DNA of 64,000 nt from JAACFF01 sp963701435 (GTDB lineage Bacteria > Chloroflexota > Anaerolineae > Promineifilales > Promineifilaceae), in assembly GCA_963701435.1 (NCBI GenBank), contig CAVPAL010000006.1, positions 744,001 to 808,000 on the forward strand, given 5' to 3'. The notes under the pieces are model-generated. The model made no database searches and was not told the origin of the DNA. It worked only from the letters and a program-made list of their open reading frames with translations. The position numbers and the translations under genes were made by a program. The number at the start of each line of letters is the position of its first letter. Position 1 is the stretch's first letter. Shown here piece after piece: positions 1 through 7,975 of the stretch.

Positions 1-552
1 CAAATGTGCTAAAACAAAAGATACGTTTTTGAAAGATAATAGCTTAGAAAATCTGCACCAGCAAAACGGCCGTTTCTCGTCTGGTTCGCTGCTGGTAGCA
101 TAACATAAAGTAATTTTCGAGACAAGAGTAACTGGCTGCTAAAAATAGAGGAAATTTGAGAAATGGGTATCTAGTTGGACTTGTAAGTATCGGCCGTAGA
201 CGTATCCATTGTAGCCGGAAAGTGAATGTTTTTGAGCGACATCTCTTCTATGTAAACACCAATTATGTCCGACCGTCCGCAAACTGGCTTCACTTTACAC
301 AACGGCCGTTTCCCACACCAAAAAACCCAGGCGCCAGCACCAAATTATACGCACACCCAGGGCATTTGTCACTCACTTTGCAGATGCCATTGCGCTCTTC
401 GGGAGTTGTAGGGACAGTTTAATGTGGGTGAGGAAATGGCAACGGCCGTTGACCGGCCCATCCCCACCGTGCCACACGTACAAAACAGGCATTATTTTTT
501 TGACTCATGCCGAAGTGTGGTATAAGATGTGGATTAGGAAACACATTCAAAT
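1..552. other. Intergenic region with no recognisable gene
   Basis: No reading frame here resembles a known protein. Three copies of the palindrome with core ACGGCCGT lie at 66-73, 302-309 and 442-449. The right end carries the probable promoter of the toxin-antitoxin pair. Confidence 0.5.
500..528 (+). promoter_or_regulatory. Putative sigma70-type promoter of the toxin-antitoxin operon
   Basis: TTGACT at 500-505 is followed after 17 bases by TAAGAT at 523-528; TATAAG at 521-526 is an alternative -10. It lies about 45 bases before the antitoxin start. RHH antitoxins normally repress their own promoter, but no operator palindrome was identified. Confidence 0.45.
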
Positions 553-570
553 GTGGCAAGGAGTATGATA

Positions 571-807
571 ATGAAAACAATTCAAATGACAATTGATGAA
601 CAGTTATTGGTTGAGGTAGACAAAGCCGTGCGCGCTTTAGAAACCAGCCGCTCCGCCTTCCTGCGTGAAGCTCTACGACAAGCCTTAAAACAACTGCAAA
701 TTACGGCTATGGAACAACAACAAATTGCCGGTTATAAACGCTATCCAACCCAACCAGATGAGTTCGACGTCTGGCAAAACGAACAAGTATGGCAGGAAAC
801 AGCATGA
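571..807 (+). CDS. Ribbon-helix-helix (CopG/MazE-like) antitoxin
   Basis: A 78-residue protein with an N-terminal ribbon-helix-helix pattern: the strand MKTIQMTIDEQLL, then two helices (VDKAVRALETSRSAFLREAL). The C-terminus, rich in charged and aromatic residues (KRYPTQPDEFDVW), is the part that usually wraps the toxin. The start at 571 is chosen because AAGGAG lies at 558-563 with a 7-base spacer; a GTG at 553 would put the ribosome site inside the gene. Its stop overlaps the toxin start (ATGA), as in type II toxin-antitoxin operons. It should bind DNA and neutralise the downstream toxin. The family call rests on the N-terminal pattern and gene order. Confidence 0.8.
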   Translation: MKTIQMTIDEQLLVEVDKAVRALETSRSAFLREALRQALKQLQITAMEQQQIAGYKRYPTQPDEFDVWQNEQVWQETA

Positions 808-1130
808 ATCGCGGCGAAGTACGCTGGTACACCTTTCGCTCGCCGGATAAGCGCCGCCCGGTGCTCATCCTGACCCGTAATTCGGCCCTTGTGGCGCTGA
901 CTGGCATCACTATCGCCCCCATCACTGCTACCATCCGCCACATCCCCACCGAAGTTATATTAACCCCAACTGAAGATGGCGTCCGCAAAGAATCGGCCAT
1001 AAATCTAGATAATCTGCAAACCATCCCCAAATCCAATCTTGGCGGGCTAATCGCCATTCTTTCCCCAAGCAAAATGGAAGCTGTGGAACGCGCCATCTGT
1101 TTTGCACTGGGAATGGAGCACCTATTTTGA
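804..1130 (+). CDS. PemK/MazF-like type II toxin (endoribonuclease)
   Basis: A 108-residue protein with the PemK/MazF order: RGEVRWYTFRSPDKRRPVLILTR at the N-terminus (the GEVW...KRPVLV strand pair), a central ITIAPITATIR strand (the usual VAPITS/T motif), and NLDNLQTIPKSNL, where the family usually has a D-x-x-T/R-element. Known members cleave mRNA at short sequences and stop growth until the antitoxin is restored. The start is set at 804, where ATGA overlaps the antitoxin stop, not at the in-frame ATG at 789. Length is normal for the family. Cleavage specificity cannot be read from sequence. Confidence 0.85.
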   Translation: MNRGEVRWYTFRSPDKRRPVLILTRNSALVALTGITIAPITATIRHIPTEVILTPTEDGVRKESAINLDNLQTIPKSNLGGLIAILSPSKMEAVERAICFALGMEHLF

Positions 1131-1590
1131 TCACTGAACCATCGCTTGCGTATATAAAAGAGGGTGACCCACAGATTTTGCGCCAAATCATCGTGTCCAC
1201 ACCCGGACATTGGGCAATCTCCTGTTTTGCTCCTTTCCAGAAATCAAGGCAAACCAGCCTTATCCAACCGTTGTAACAAGACACGTCGCCGCGGGTACTT
1301 TTCCCGAGTTTGGCGCAGACGTTATGCACACCAAAACTCTAAACGCCAGTGTCCAGAACAAAAACAAACCCTTTCCAAATAACCATTGTGGGGCGTATCT
1401 TGGGCGTCCAAATTTCTTATCCATCGTGTATAATGGCAGAGAAACATTTGGTAAGGAAGCGTCCACAAATAAAATCATAATCAGAGGACGCTTCCGCAAA
1501 GCAACGTTCGATCCAAATCGCTAAGTTAATTACGAACGTTGCCTAACCCATCAAACGACCAAACGACTGGTCGTCAGGAGGATATTACTT
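1131..1590. other. 460-base leader/intergenic region before the SPFH operon
   Basis: No credible gene is seen. A TATAAT at 1429-1434 could be a -10 element but has no good -35. Three inverted repeats follow in a row before the ribosome binding site and are listed separately. Confidence 0.5.
1455..1574 (+). promoter_or_regulatory. Three consecutive inverted repeats in the SPFH leader
   Basis: GGAAGCGTCC (1455-1464) pairs with GGACGCTTCC (1486-1495). GCAACGTTCG (1501-1510) pairs with CGAACGTTGC (1533-1542). ACGACC (1555-1560) pairs with GGTCGT (1569-1574), just before the AGGAGG ribosome site at about 1576-1581. The arms are perfect. They could be operators, RNA hairpins or an attenuator; the sequence does not decide. 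Confidence 0.55.
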
Positions 1591-2589
1591 ATGACAGCAA
1601 TTGCTTTCGGCGTCTTGTTAGGTTTCCTGGCGTGGTTCTTTTTGCGTTATGTGCTCGGCGGCTTTTTCACCGTGCACCAAAACGAACGCGCCGTCAAAAC
1701 ACGATTTGGCCGCGCTTATCGCCTCAAAGACGTCACCACCCTCGATGATCCCATCTCTGATCCCCTCAATGTAAAAGACAGAGAACGATATAGTTATCCC
1801 ATCGTACGTACGCTGCAGCCCGGCGGCCCCTATTTCCGCTGGCCCTGGGAAAAGGTGCACAAAGTTTCTGTGGCCACGGAAACGATGAACATGGCGCTCG
1901 ATCTTGAAACGCCCACCGCCAATCATAACGGCAAGATGCTCGACGCCGTCACCAAAGACCAGCTCAATATCGGTCTCACGGGGCAAATTCGCTACCAGCC
2001 CAGTGAGCGTAATCTGTATGCCTATCTATTTGGCGTCAAAACCCCCATCGTGCATGTGATGGGCTACTTTGTCGCCATTTTGCGCCAGCGCATCGCCAGC
2101 TTTGAATCTCAGACTTCATTGTTAGAGTTAGAAGTGGAAGAGGAAGAGATTGATGCCGCGCTGATGGGCAGTATCTCGATTAACGATTTGCGCAAGAATC
2201 TGAATGAGATCAATACCTATATGGAAATGGAGTGTGCCTCTGCTGCAGCCCGTTATGGCGTTGAATTGGATGCTTCGCTCATCACCGAAATCGACCCGCC
2301 TGCTGAAGTTGAATCGGCTCTGGCGGCGATTAATACCGCCCACAATGTGGTCTCCTCAGAAATCAGTCTCGCCAAGGCGCAGGCCGACCAAACTATTGTG
2401 CAATCGAAACGCGCTGTGGAGATTGAAACGCTGCGCGCCCATGCGGAGGTCGAACCGCTGAACTCGCTGGCCGAACAACTGCGCGAACTCAAGGCCAACG
2501 GCCCAGAAGTGCTGGCTGCCTATTTACGCAATGTGCGTTTGGACATGTTTAAGAAGGCCAAAAATATCATCGTGGAGGTGGAAAAATGA
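1591..2589 (+). CDS. SPFH/Band 7 domain membrane protein 1
   Basis: A 332-residue protein with one N-terminal membrane segment (about residues 4-24) followed by a stomatin/prohibitin-type SPFH domain (about 25-250) and a helical tail rich in Ala, Glu and Lys (about 250-330) that probably oligomerises. The entry VHQNERAVKTRFGRA and the PGGPYFRWPWEKV element are typical of Band 7 proteins. Family members form large membrane-attached rings that organise membrane domains or regulate proteases. AGGAGG with a 9-base spacer supports the ATG start. The stop overlaps the next SPFH gene, so the two products probably form a hetero-oligomer. Its precise role is unknown. Confidence 0.8.
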   Translation: MTAIAFGVLLGFLAWFFLRYVLGGFFTVHQNERAVKTRFGRAYRLKDVTTLDDPISDPLNVKDRERYSYPIVRTLQPGGPYFRWPWEKVHKVSVATETMNMALDLETPTANHNGKMLDAVTKDQLNIGLTGQIRYQPSERNLYAYLFGVKTPIVHVMGYFVAILRQRIASFESQTSLLELEVEEEEIDAALMGSISINDLRKNLNEINTYMEMECASAAARYGVELDASLITEIDPPAEVESALAAINTAHNVVSSEISLAKAQADQTIVQSKRAVEIETLRAHAEVEPLNSLAEQLRELKANGPEVLAAYLRNVRLDMFKKAKNIIVEVEK

Positions 2590-3494
2590 TCACTTTCCTC
2601 ATCGCTTTGGTGATCACATTTTTTGTGTTTCTGATTGGTGAGCCGATTGTGCGCTGGCTGCTGCGCCTTTTTGGCTTTTACGCCATCGTGGAAGAAGGTA
2701 CCTGTCATGTTTATGTGCTTTTTGGCAACGTGGCCGGCATTATTGAGGAACCCGGTTTGCAGCTTTTGTGGTTTAAGATGGGGCCGAAGGCTTTGATCAT
2801 CAATTGGTTGGGCAGCCGGCACATTCTCGATATGCGCCTCGACCAACAATATTTGCGCAGTTTGCCGGTTAACTCTGAAGAAGGGGCGCCAATGGGCATC
2901 GGCGTCTGGTACGAAATGAATATCAGTGATCCGGTAGCCTACCTGTTTAAAAACACCGATCCGGCCGGGTCTTTATCGGCCAATGTGCGTAATGCCACAG
3001 TACGTACGCTGAATAACATGCCATTGGACTCTATGCTGGAAACGCGCCACACAATGAGTCGTGCGGTACGCGCCGAGGTGTCGCCTAAATCAGAAGAATG
3101 GGGTTACAAGCTCGGCTCGGTTTACATTCGCAAGGTGCATTTTCGTGACGTGAATATGATTCACCAGATTGAGGAGAAGGTTGTCAACCGGCTGCGGCAG
3201 GTAACATCGGCTATTCGGCAGGATGGCGCCAATCGGGTGAGTATCATCACCAATTCGGCCGAACGGCGGGCCGCAATTGAGTTTGCCAAGGCCAATGCGA
3301 TGCGTCCGGAGATTGTCGGCGCGGCTCTGCACAAGATCAGCGCCGATCCGGAGGTCGCTGAGGCGATGTTTGAGGTTTTGGAGATGGAGAATATCTTGGA
3401 AAGCTTAGGGCAAATTACGCTGCTGCCCAAGGGGTATGATTTGATGAAGCAGATGTTGGGCGCAACGGCCGTTACCCCCAACCAAAACCCATAA
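2586..3494 (+). CDS. SPFH/Band 7 domain membrane protein 2
   Basis: A 302-residue protein starting in the ATGA overlap with the preceding SPFH gene. Residues about 2-28 form a membrane segment. The rest has the SPFH pattern: VEEGTCHVYVLFGNVAGII, PGLQLLW, then the VWYEMNISDPVAYLF strand and an RAVRAEVS helix. The C-terminal part (IEFAKANAMRPEIVGAALHKISAD) replaces the long coiled coil of its partner. It probably forms the second subunit of a mixed SPFH assembly. The ATGA overlap implies translational coupling. A copy of the ACGGCCGT palindrome lies in its last codons. A substrate cannot be inferred. Confidence 0.75.
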   Translation: MITFLIALVITFFVFLIGEPIVRWLLRLFGFYAIVEEGTCHVYVLFGNVAGIIEEPGLQLLWFKMGPKALIINWLGSRHILDMRLDQQYLRSLPVNSEEGAPMGIGVWYEMNISDPVAYLFKNTDPAGSLSANVRNATVRTLNNMPLDSMLETRHTMSRAVRAEVSPKSEEWGYKLGSVYIRKVHFRDVNMIHQIEEKVVNRLRQVTSAIRQDGANRVSIITNSAERRAAIEFAKANAMRPEIVGAALHKISADPEVAEAMFEVLEMENILESLGQITLLPKGYDLMKQMLGATAVTPNQNP

Positions 3495-3511
3495 CGCCAG
3501 AGCAGCTGATC

Positions 3512-3620
3512 TGGTTAGTAGTAACCGCTTTAGCGGTGGGCGACGCGATTCAGGCGCCCGAGAGACCAGTCACGTTTTGCTCTTAAGGACGATTGCTTCT
3601 CGGGTGAACCTGACAGGTCT
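3512..3620. repeat. Partial copies of two dispersed intergenic repeats
   Basis: GTAGTAACCGCTTTAGCGG from about 3518 matches one end of the element seen complete at 6903-6993. Its ACCGCT/AGCGGT hairpin (3524-3537) sits between convergent genes and may help end transcription. CCTGACAGGTCT at 3609-3620 matches the repeats at 33167 and 54023. Confidence 0.55.
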
Positions 3621-3644
3621 AGCTGTATAGTTACAGTAAATTTG

Positions 3645-4295
3645 TCAGCCGGATAATATGTTATTCTGGATCGCGACGGAAACGGCCGCTGCACGAGAAT
3701 CGACGCCTAACTTGTTATAAATATTGGTTAAATGCGCTTTGATGGTGCGTTCGGTGACGCCCAGCTCAAGCGCAATTTCTTTACTGCGGTCGCCGCGCGC
3801 AACGGCCGTTAACACTTGCAACTCTCTTTCCGTCAAAAGCATATCCTCAGAGGGCGCTGCTGGAGCTGCTTTGGTCTGGTTATTGGTGTACGCCATGACG
3901 CGCGTCATAATCTCCGGCTGCAGCAGCGTTTCCCCCCTGGCCGCGGCCCGAATTGTATTGAACAAAGTTTGGCGGCCCGTATCTTTGAGCAAAAAGCCGC
4001 GCGCGCCCGCCTGCAAACCGCGCAGCATCAGGTCATCCTCGTTGTAGGTCGTGAGAATGACAATCGCCATGTCGGGCTGTTTGGCCAGAATAAGGTCAAT
4101 GGCCTCCAGCCCGCCGATACCCGGCATGCGCAAATCCATCAAAATTACGTCCGGCTGCAAGGACTCGGCCAGACGCACCGCCGCCGCCCCATCCGGCGCT
4201 TCGCCCACAACTTCAATATCCGCTTCTGTGTTTAGAATGAGCTGCAAACCTTCGCGTACAACCAGGTGATCATCGGCAATTAAAACGCGAATCAT
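3645..4295 (-). CDS. NarL/FixJ-type response regulator
   Basis: A 216-residue two-domain regulator. Residues 1-118 are a receiver: acidic pocket D8/D9, phosphoacceptor D54 in ILMDLRMPG, and K104. Residues about 150-210 are a LuxR-type helix-turn-helix (LTERELQVLTAVARG, then SKEIALELGVTERTIKAHL). Phosphorylation by the partner kinase should promote dimerisation and DNA binding. Its ATG overlaps the stop of the histidine kinase, so the two are co-translated. The nearest likely targets are the divergent small membrane protein and ABC exporter at 5.7-7.8 kb, as in several envelope-stress systems; that target is inference. Confidence 0.92.
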   Translation of the reverse strand: MIRVLIADDHLVVREGLQLILNTEADIEVVGEAPDGAAAVRLAESLQPDVILMDLRMPGIGGLEAIDLILAKQPDMAIVILTTYNEDDLMLRGLQAGARGFLLKDTGRQTLFNTIRAAARGETLLQPEIMTRVMAYTNNQTKAAPAAPSEDMLLTERELQVLTAVARGDRSKEIALELGVTERTIKAHLTNIYNKLGVDSRAAAVSVAIQNNILSG

Positions 4296-5524
4296 GCGGT
4301 TAGCTCCTCAACGGCGGCCAGTGGAATTTGCATCTGCAGCGTCGCGCCGGCGTTCGGCTCGCTTTCGACCGTGAGCTGGCCGCCGGCCAGCCGCGCCCGT
4401 TCGCGCAGTCCCAACAGCCCATAGTGACCGGCCGGTATTTGGCCGTTGGCGGCGTCAAATCCCTGGCCGTCATCCCGGATTTCGACCTGTAAACGGCCGT
4501 TTGCCTGCGAAACGGTGACCCATACCTGAGTCGCCTGGGCGTGGCGGGCCACATTTGCCAGCCCCTCACTGACACAGCGCACGACGTGATCGGCCGTGGC
4601 GGGCGGCAGCGCCAGAGTGGGCGGCAGCTCCAAATGGCACGGTATGCCGGTTGCGGTCGAAAAACGGGCAGCTTCCTGGCTGATGGCTTCAAGCGGCGTG
4701 GTTCCCGTGACGCGTAAATCATCAATCGCGCGGCGTGCATCGGCCAGCGTAGAACGCGCGCGTTCTTTGGCCTGCGCCGCTATGTGGACGGCCTGATCAC
4801 GATTCCCTTTTTCGAGATAGGCTTCCAGCGCCTCCAACTGCAAGACCAGGCCCGCCAATCCCTGCGCCAGCGTATCATGCAGTTCGCGCGCCATGCGCTG
4901 CCGTTCCGCTTCACGCGTCAGGCTTTCGACCTGCTGCGAATATTCGGCAAGCTGGCCGTGCGCCATTTGCAGTTCCTGGAGCAGATCCTGGGCGTCACTG
5001 CGGGCGTGAAGCTGGCGCAGATAAAGCACCACATAAACCAGCGTGAAGAGCAGCATAACCACCGCACTGATCATCCAGCCCGCCGCCGCCGCCCAACCCC
5101 ATATAAAAATGATTGTCAGGCCAATCAGCGTTAAAAAGCCCAGCATAGCCAGCAGCCCACGCCGCCAATCTTCCAGAATGCCCATCGTCTCTCCGGCCAG
5201 CGCCAGGAAAAGCCCAATCGCGACAGCCTGCTGTTGGCTGATGAGCGTCAGCGCGAAAATCAGTGCGATTTGCACAATGAGGTAGAGGATTAGATGGGAT
5301 GCCCGCGTGATGAGGTAGGGCACGTACCAATGCAGGGCGATGTGCAGCGCCATCAAAAAGGTATAGGGAATCAGGCGTGCGGGCTGGCGCAGTTCCGGCG
5401 AGTTGTAGATGGAAATAACGTATAAAAAGCACAATACCAGGATCAAGATCCAGAAAAACGGCCGTGTTTCCCGCAGTTCGGCTTCTATTTGGGGGTCGTT
5501 GGTTTGACGGAAGGGATTTTTCAT
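4292..5524 (-). CDS. Sensor histidine kinase (HisKA_3, NarL/DesK type)
   Basis: A 410-residue kinase. The first about 170 residues are hydrophobic and form several membrane segments with hardly any extracytoplasmic loop, so it probably senses the membrane itself or a neighbouring membrane protein. A coiled coil (about 170-210) leads to the HisKA_3 box MARELHDTLAQGLAG with phosphoacceptor H216, then an HATPase domain with DDGQGFD and GHYGLLGLRERA. GAGGAAAAG stands just before the ATG. It forms an overlapping operon with the response regulator. Membrane-embedded sensors of this type often work with a nearby ABC transporter, which fits the divergent genes to the right. Confidence 0.9.
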   Translation of the reverse strand: MKNPFRQTNDPQIEAELRETRPFFWILILVLCFLYVISIYNSPELRQPARLIPYTFLMALHIALHWYVPYLITRASHLILYLIVQIALIFALTLISQQQAVAIGLFLALAGETMGILEDWRRGLLAMLGFLTLIGLTIIFIWGWAAAAGWMISAVVMLLFTLVYVVLYLRQLHARSDAQDLLQELQMAHGQLAEYSQQVESLTREAERQRMARELHDTLAQGLAGLVLQLEALEAYLEKGNRDQAVHIAAQAKERARSTLADARRAIDDLRVTGTTPLEAISQEAARFSTATGIPCHLELPPTLALPPATADHVVRCVSEGLANVARHAQATQVWVTVSQANGRLQVEIRDDGQGFDAANGQIPAGHYGLLGLRERARLAGGQLTVESEPNAGATLQMQIPLAAVEELTA

Positions 5525-5703
5525 ACTTTTCCTCTGTGACCCATTATAACATTTCTGATGGGTTTAGATATTGTCCAAAAGGGTATTGTACCCTCGTACA
5601 ACAGCGCTTATTGTCCTAAAGCACGATGGCAGGGAAACGGCCGTGTTCTATACTAAAAGCAGATAGCAAATTTTTTTAAAAACGATGTAAAGCGAGGAAA
5701 AAC
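5525..5703. promoter_or_regulatory. Divergent promoter region between histidine kinase and ABC exporter operon
   Basis: About 180 bases separate divergently transcribed genes, so both promoters should lie here. A palindrome core ACGGCCGT is present near 5638. No clear NarL-type binding site was identified. Confidence 0.45.
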
Positions 5704-5883
5704 ATGAGCATCTCCACAATTATCAGTTTCGTTTTGAGAGCCGTCGCGCTGGGCATGGGGGTCGCCGTGCTTGTTATCACTATTTTGGGTTCAGCCGATG
5801 TTGAATCGATGGTGATGATGCTGGCGATTGGCCTCTTTACATTAGCCCTGGACGCGCTCGATCAAGGCAAAGAACCGGCATAA
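5704..5883 (+). CDS. Small membrane protein (59 residues)
   Basis: The frame begins MSISTIISFVLRAVALGMGV and ends DALDQGKEPA. Two hydrophobic stretches, about residues 5-28 and 36-50, are split by the polar loop GSADVES, so it is probably a two-segment membrane hairpin. GAGGAAAAAC immediately before the ATG is a plausible ribosome site. It is the first gene on its side of the divergent promoter, about 100 bases before the ABC ATPase. Placed between a membrane-sensing histidine kinase and an ABC-2 exporter, it may be an accessory or regulatory subunit. No family is recognised and function is unknown. Confidence 0.6.
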   Translation: MSISTIISFVLRAVALGMGVAVLVITILGSADVESMVMMLAIGLFTLALDALDQGKEPA

Positions 5884-5985
5884 TCAATGCCCGGAATTTT
5901 TGACGCGAATATCACGAATATAGATGAAATTAAACCGTAAACTTTGCGCCTTTCGCGTCGAAAATTTCCAATTAGGAGAATTGCA

Positions 5986-6891
5986 ATGAATCATTCTATT
6001 ATCGAAGTAAACAACTTTCGCAAAACCTACGCTGATTTTGTAGCCGTAGACGACATTTCGTTTTCTGTGCGGCCAGGCGAAATCTTTGGCCTGTTAGGGC
6101 CAAACGGCGCCGGCAAAACGACCACTTTGGAGAGTTTGGAAGGGCTGCGCGTGCCGGACAGCGGTAAACTGCTTGTGGCCGGCGTCGATCCGACCAGGGA
6201 AGCGCGCAAGCTGCGCAACCTCATCGGCGTGCAGCTTCAGGCCGCAGGCATGCCGGAAAGTATGACGCCGGATGAGGCCATGAAATTTTTCTGCGCCTAT
6301 CACGGCGTTGCGCCCCGGTTTGACCTGTTAGATCGTTTTGGCCTGGCTGAAAAACGCAAAACACAGTTCCATGCGCTCTCAACCGGCCAGCAGCGCCGGC
6401 TGGCGCTGGCGTTGGCGCTGGCCCATGAGCCGCAGGTGTTGTTTTTGGATGAACCCACGGCCGGTCTTGATGTGGCTTCGCGCGCGGAGCTGCATTCGCT
6501 GCTGCGTGAGCTGCGCGCCGACGGCGCGACGATTATCCTGGCGACCCATGACATGGCTGAAGCGGAGGCGCTGGCTGACCGGGTAGCGATTTTGTTAAAC
6601 GGCCGTATTGCCGCCATTGGCGCCCCTTTGGACATTACGGCAACCGGCAGCGGACTGTCAAAAATTTCGGTGCATACCAGACAGAACTCGCTGCTGGCCA
6701 ATCACCATACTTTCCCGGCCGTCAGCCGGCGCGTACTCAAGGAAAACTATGCAATTTATTACAGCCAGGACATCGCTCGCACGGTCCCGGCCTTGATTGA
6801 GTATGTCCAGACCGGCGCTGATGAACTGCTCGATTTGCGCGTGGAACGGCCGTCTTTGGAAGAGCGCTTTTTAGAATTAACCACCAATTAA
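5986..6891 (+). CDS. ABC transporter ATP-binding protein (ABC-2 exporter type)
   Basis: A 301-residue ATPase. Walker A is GPNGAGKTT (about residues 38-46), the signature is LSTGQQRRLALAL (about 131-143), Walker B is VLFLDEPTAG (about 151-160), and the switch histidine is in LATHDMAEAEALADR. The signature STGQ replaces the usual SGGQ, a common variant in DrrA/NatA-like exporters. The C-terminal about 80 residues are the extension usual in this group. The start at 5986 is preferred to an upstream TTG because AGGAGA lies 6 bases before it. With the permease downstream it should drive export of a drug, lipid or peptide; the substrate is unknown. Confidence 0.93.
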   Translation: MNHSIIEVNNFRKTYADFVAVDDISFSVRPGEIFGLLGPNGAGKTTTLESLEGLRVPDSGKLLVAGVDPTREARKLRNLIGVQLQAAGMPESMTPDEAMKFFCAYHGVAPRFDLLDRFGLAEKRKTQFHALSTGQQRRLALALALAHEPQVLFLDEPTAGLDVASRAELHSLLRELRADGATIILATHDMAEAEALADRVAILLNGRIAAIGAPLDITATGSGLSKISVHTRQNSLLANHHTFPAVSRRVLKENYAIYYSQDIARTVPALIEYVQTGADELLDLRVERPSLEERFLELTTN

Positions 6892-6902
6892 TAGATGTGT
6901 CC

Positions 6903-6993
6903 GGTTTGTAGTAACGACTTTAGTCGTGGGCGACCCAGAAGTCGCTGTGGGCGACCCAGAAGTCGCCAACCGCTAAAGCGGTTACTACAAACC
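6903..6993. repeat. Complete MITE-like intergenic repeat (family A)
   Basis: A 91-base element between the ABC ATPase and permease genes. Its ends are perfect 13-base inverted repeats, GGTTTGTAGTAAC (6903-6915) and GTTACTACAAACC (6981-6993). Inside, GGGCGACCCAGAAGTCGC is repeated in tandem. Related copies lie at 3512, 16281, 36001 and, as a fragment, 45070. It carries no gene and is probably a non-autonomous mobile or structural repeat. Confidence 0.85.
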
Positions 6994-7033
6994 ATTTTGC
7001 ATATTTAGAATTTTGAACTACCAGGAGAGAATT

Positions 7034-7843
7034 ATGTCTGCTTTTAGCCAACACGTTGCTTTTGAATTTCGCAGCGGTATCCGTAACAAGAACCTGCTGC
7101 TGATGAACTATCTGTTCCCGCTTGGATTTTATTTGATGATGGGCTTTTTGATGCCGGAAATCAACCCGTTTTTCCGCGCCACGTTGATTCCGGCGATGGT
7201 GACCTTCGCCATTTTGGCGGCGACCTTATTGGGACTGCCCGACCCGCTGGTCAGCGCGCGCGAGTCCGGCATTTTTCGCAGCTACAAAATTAACGGCGTG
7301 CCGGCTATCTCAATTTTGGCCGTACCGGCCTTAACCACGATGCTGCACCTGGCGATCGTGTCGGCGCTTATCACCTTCAGTGCGCCGCTGTTGTTTGATG
7401 CGGCCGCGCCGCAAAACTGGCCTGGCTTTCTGCTGGTCGCCATCAGTCTGGCGCTGGCCTGTACCGGCATCGGGGTCTTGATTGGGGTTGTTTCCCCTTC
7501 CACACGCATGACGGTGCTTTACTCCCAGATTATATTTGTTCCGTCGATGATTTTAGGCGGCATGATGCTGCCGTATGCGATGCTGCCGGCAGTGGGGCAA
7601 AAAGCGGCTCAACTTTTGCCCGCGACCCATGCCATGAATGCATTTAATACCCTGGCGCTGGGCGGCGCGGCCGACTTTAATGCCTGGGCGTCGCTCGCCA
7701 TACTTTGGGCAACCGGCCTCATTGCTTTTGCTTTGTCACTGTACCTGTTTTGCTGGGACAGCGCCAATACGACGCGGCGCCGGCAACGGCCGTTAGCGCT
7801 GCTGGTTTTGCTTCCTGCGCTGGCGGGGATTCTACTGCTGTAG
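7034..7843 (+). CDS. ABC-2 type transporter permease
   Basis: A 269-residue integral membrane protein with about six hydrophobic segments, for example NYLFPLGFYLMMGFL, ATLIPAMVTFAILAATLLGL and LLVAISLALACTGIGVLIG. The conserved late element ILGGMMLPYAMLP and the PATHAMNAFNTL region are typical of ABC-2 permeases. AGGAGAGA precedes the ATG at 7034; in-frame starts at 7013 would put that site inside the gene. It pairs with the ATPase upstream, with only the family A repeat between them. The protein ends in a hydrophobic stretch. Substrate unknown. Confidence 0.88.
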   Translation: MSAFSQHVAFEFRSGIRNKNLLLMNYLFPLGFYLMMGFLMPEINPFFRATLIPAMVTFAILAATLLGLPDPLVSARESGIFRSYKINGVPAISILAVPALTTMLHLAIVSALITFSAPLLFDAAAPQNWPGFLLVAISLALACTGIGVLIGVVSPSTRMTVLYSQIIFVPSMILGGMMLPYAMLPAVGQKAAQLLPATHAMNAFNTLALGGAADFNAWASLAILWATGLIAFALSLYLFCWDSANTTRRRQRPLALLVLLPALAGILLL

Positions 7844-7933
7844 TTATTGCAAGTAATTCAACAAGGCGCGCACGCCTTCCAGGTTGCGCGCCGTTTCGCT
7901 GTTTTGGTGGTTGGTAAGTTCTATAGAAATGGA
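7844..7933 (-). pseudogene. Remnant of an M14 carboxypeptidase C-terminus
   Basis: On the minus strand this reads ISIELTNHQNSETARNLEGV followed by RALLNYLQ and a stop, with an in-frame stop just upstream. It matches the C-terminal end of the M14 gene at 13121-14185, where FTVELQSTKNS is followed by NIAGMLAVINYY, and it retains the catalytic-type Glu (IEL). It has no start and is under 30 codons, so it is the last trace of a lost M14 gene at the left edge of the kinase island. Confidence 0.6.
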
Positions 7934-7975
7934 AGCATACGTTCAGTTTAACATATGGGGTCTTTCTACTTGAGT

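Noticed and set aside
156..422. 88-residue plus-strand frame
   Set aside because: It has no recognisable domain or ribosome site and spans two palindrome copies; composition looks non-coding.
1164..1524. Two overlapping short frames before the SPFH operon
   Set aside because: They run through inverted repeats and resemble no protein; better explained as leader.
6903..6993. Family A repeat considered as a CRISPR array
   Set aside because: Single element with inverted ends and no regular repeat-spacer pattern; no cas genes in the window.
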